Assembly: GCA_018695085.1 (NCBI GenBank)
Contig: JABHOU010000495.1
Span: forward strand, 1 to 6,921
Source: Opitutia bacterium
Lineage (GTDB): Bacteria; Verrucomicrobiota; Verrucomicrobiia; Opitutales; Seribacteraceae
Length of the DNA: 6,921 bases
Direction: 5' to 3'
The translations under genes were made by a program, and so were the position numbers. Position 1 is the first letter of the stretch. Each line of letters starts with the position of its first letter. Below the pieces are notes generated by a model. The model was not told the DNA's origin. It saw only the letters and a program-made list of their open reading frames with translations, and did no database searches. Positions 6,222 through 6,921 of the stretch are shown one piece after another.

Positions 6222-6438
6222 GAGGACACTTGGTTTCGGTCGCGCTCCATACCGCGCATCCAAGCCTATGGCCTTGAACCACCGTGGCGATCCCCTCGCC
6301 CGGTTGGTAACCCGCACGAAACGAGTTTCTTCGGATGCTTGCTTTCTGAGCGCTTAACAACATGCCCTTGAACCTATGAATGATAACCTCGATCGCAACC
6401 CGTGAGCGTGTCATAACTGCCTTAAAGCTTTCAGCGTT

Positions 6439-6467
6439 GTCTTATCCAAGCTTTCCAAGCATAAGAC
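6439..6467. promoter_or_regulatory. Inverted repeat at the uxaA start, possible operator
   Basis: The perfect 7-bp arms GTCTTAT (6439-6445) and ATAAGAC (6461-6467) are separated by 15 bases that contain CCAAGC twice. The repeat ends six bases before the first possible uxaA ATG. Sugar-acid catabolic genes are often controlled by repressors binding such dyads near the start, so an operator is plausible, but no specific regulator motif is recognised. Confidence 0.35.
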
Positions 6468-6473
6468 TCGGCT

Positions 6474-6921
6474 ATGCATTCGAGCCACAAAATAGCTATG
6501 AAGGTCGCCCGCGAGGACAACCTCGTGGTGGCGTTGCGAGACTTGAACTCGGGCGAAATCGTGGAGGTGGAAGGCGAAAGCTATAAACTAACCAAGCAGG
6601 TTTCCGCCAAGCATAAGTTTGCCGACAAGGATTTTGAAAAGGGCGACCTCGCCACCATGTACGGGGTGGTTGTCGGGGAGACCACCCAAGCCGTCCCGCG
6701 CGGTGGTCCCCTCACCACCGAAAACCTCGCCCATCGCTCGGCGGGATATGGCGAACAGACTGAGGAGATGTCGTGGAACGCGCCCGATGTTTCTCGATGG
6801 AAGGACGCCACATTCAATGGCTTTCATCGCAGCGATGGTTCGGTCGGCACGTCCAACAACTGGCTGGTCATCCCGATGGTCTTCTGCGAAAACGGAAATG
6901 TGGAGCTTCTCCGAGAGGCCA
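6474..6921 (+). CDS. uxaA: Altronate dehydratase (UxaA family), 5' part
   Basis: The first 149 codons are visible and the gene runs off the right edge. UxaA dehydrates D-altronate to 2-keto-3-deoxygluconate in galacturonate catabolism. The N-terminal about 85 residues form the SAF-type domain of the family (DNLVVALRDLNSGE, then KHKFADKDFEKGD and MYGVVVGE). After a linker rich in Thr and Pro comes the start of the main dehydratase domain with FNGFHRSDGSVGTSNNW and LVIPMVFCENGNVELL, including the conserved Cys before Glu-Asn. These match the UxaA/GarD pattern, closest in style to versions I know from Bacteroidota and Verrucomicrobiota. An in-frame TAA at 6462-6464 limits the start to ATG 6474 or ATG 6498; neither has a clear Shine-Dalgarno. 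The second start would leave MKVAREDN, which aligns well with the usual family N-terminus, so both remain possible. The related galactarate dehydratase is the main alternative, but the SAF-plus-linker layout and motif wording favour altronate. Confidence 0.85.
   Translation, partial: MHSSHKIAMKVAREDNLVVALRDLNSGEIVEVEGESYKLTKQVSAKHKFADKDFEKGDLATMYGVVVGETTQAVPRGGPLTTENLAHRSAGYGEQTEEMSWNAPDVSRWKDATFNGFHRSDGSVGTSNNWLVIPMVFCENGNVELLREA

Larger units (their letters stand above)
6129..6473. other. Divergent intergenic spacer between the MoxR operon and uxaA
   Basis: The 345 bases between two divergent starts must hold the promoters of both units. I see two GC-rich hairpins near the MoxR side (6170-6185 and 6207-6221), a run of six A (six T on the minus strand) at 6197-6202, and a 7-bp inverted repeat at 6439-6467 just before uxaA. 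A perfect TTGACA occurs at 6192-6197 on the plus strand, but no matching -10 follows. No pair of -35/-10 boxes on either strand is good enough to call. Reading frames here give low-complexity Arg/Pro-rich products and do not look like genes. Confidence 0.6.

Noticed and set aside
6347..6359. TGAGCGCTTAACA as a LacI-type operator
   Set aside because: Only the central AGCGCT is a clean palindrome; the flanks mismatch and short palindromes of this kind are common in GC-rich DNA.
6082..6414. Minus-strand frame of 110 codons across the divergent spacer
   Set aside because: It overlaps the MoxR start in another frame, has an Arg-rich composition without domain features, and has no ribosome site.
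6437..6465. TTGTCT-N17-CATAAG as the uxaA promoter
   Set aside because: Both boxes match the consensus poorly, and the implied start would fall at the first ATG. It overlaps the dyad, which explains the A/T content as well.
1..6921. CRISPR array, tRNA/rRNA genes, insertion sequences or phage integration sites
   Set aside because: No regularly spaced repeats, transposase motifs, terminal repeats or tRNA-like cloverleaf sequences were seen on either strand.

Overview
The window most likely comes from a Verrucomicrobiota bacterium of the Opitutae / Puniceicoccales type. This is an inference from family resemblance, not a database match. The evidence is an aromatic-rich C-terminal domain at the left end that I associate with that group, an altronate dehydratase of the Bacteroidota/Verrucomicrobiota style at the right end, and moderately GC-rich coding sequence with variable Shine-Dalgarno use.

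Layout. Positions 3-1349 (+) hold the 3' part of a gene for a beta-propeller-like protein ending in a Trp/Tyr-rich domain. Five bases later, four genes run the other way, from 6128 down to 1355. In transcription order they are a MoxR-type AAA+ ATPase with an Ala/Lys-rich N-terminal tail, an unrecognised 198-residue protein, a protein joining an HExxH metallopeptidase-like domain to a von Willebrand factor A-like domain (DUF2201 type), and a divergent homologue of S-adenosylmethionine synthetase (MetK). Genes 1/2 and 2/3 overlap by 4 bases (GTGA and ATGA). Gene 4 starts 21 bases after gene 3 and in the same reading frame. A 345-bp spacer (6129-6473) with inverted repeats separates this operon from the start of a divergent uxaA gene that runs off the right edge.

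How the genes may work together. MoxR ATPases and VWA proteins usually act as pairs: the ATPase drives remodelling or cofactor loading of a target, and the VWA protein binds that target. Here the VWA partner also carries an apparently intact zinc-peptidase motif, and the operon adds an orphan protein and a MetK paralogue that keeps most catalytic positions but has two swapped basic residues and a remodelled loop. This tight four-gene unit is the most interesting part of the window and may be an undescribed MoxR/VWA system linked to S-adenosylmethionine or to a MetK-like ligand. Its biological role cannot be read from sequence alone. The flanking genes (a propeller protein and a hexuronate catabolism enzyme) show no obvious functional link to it.
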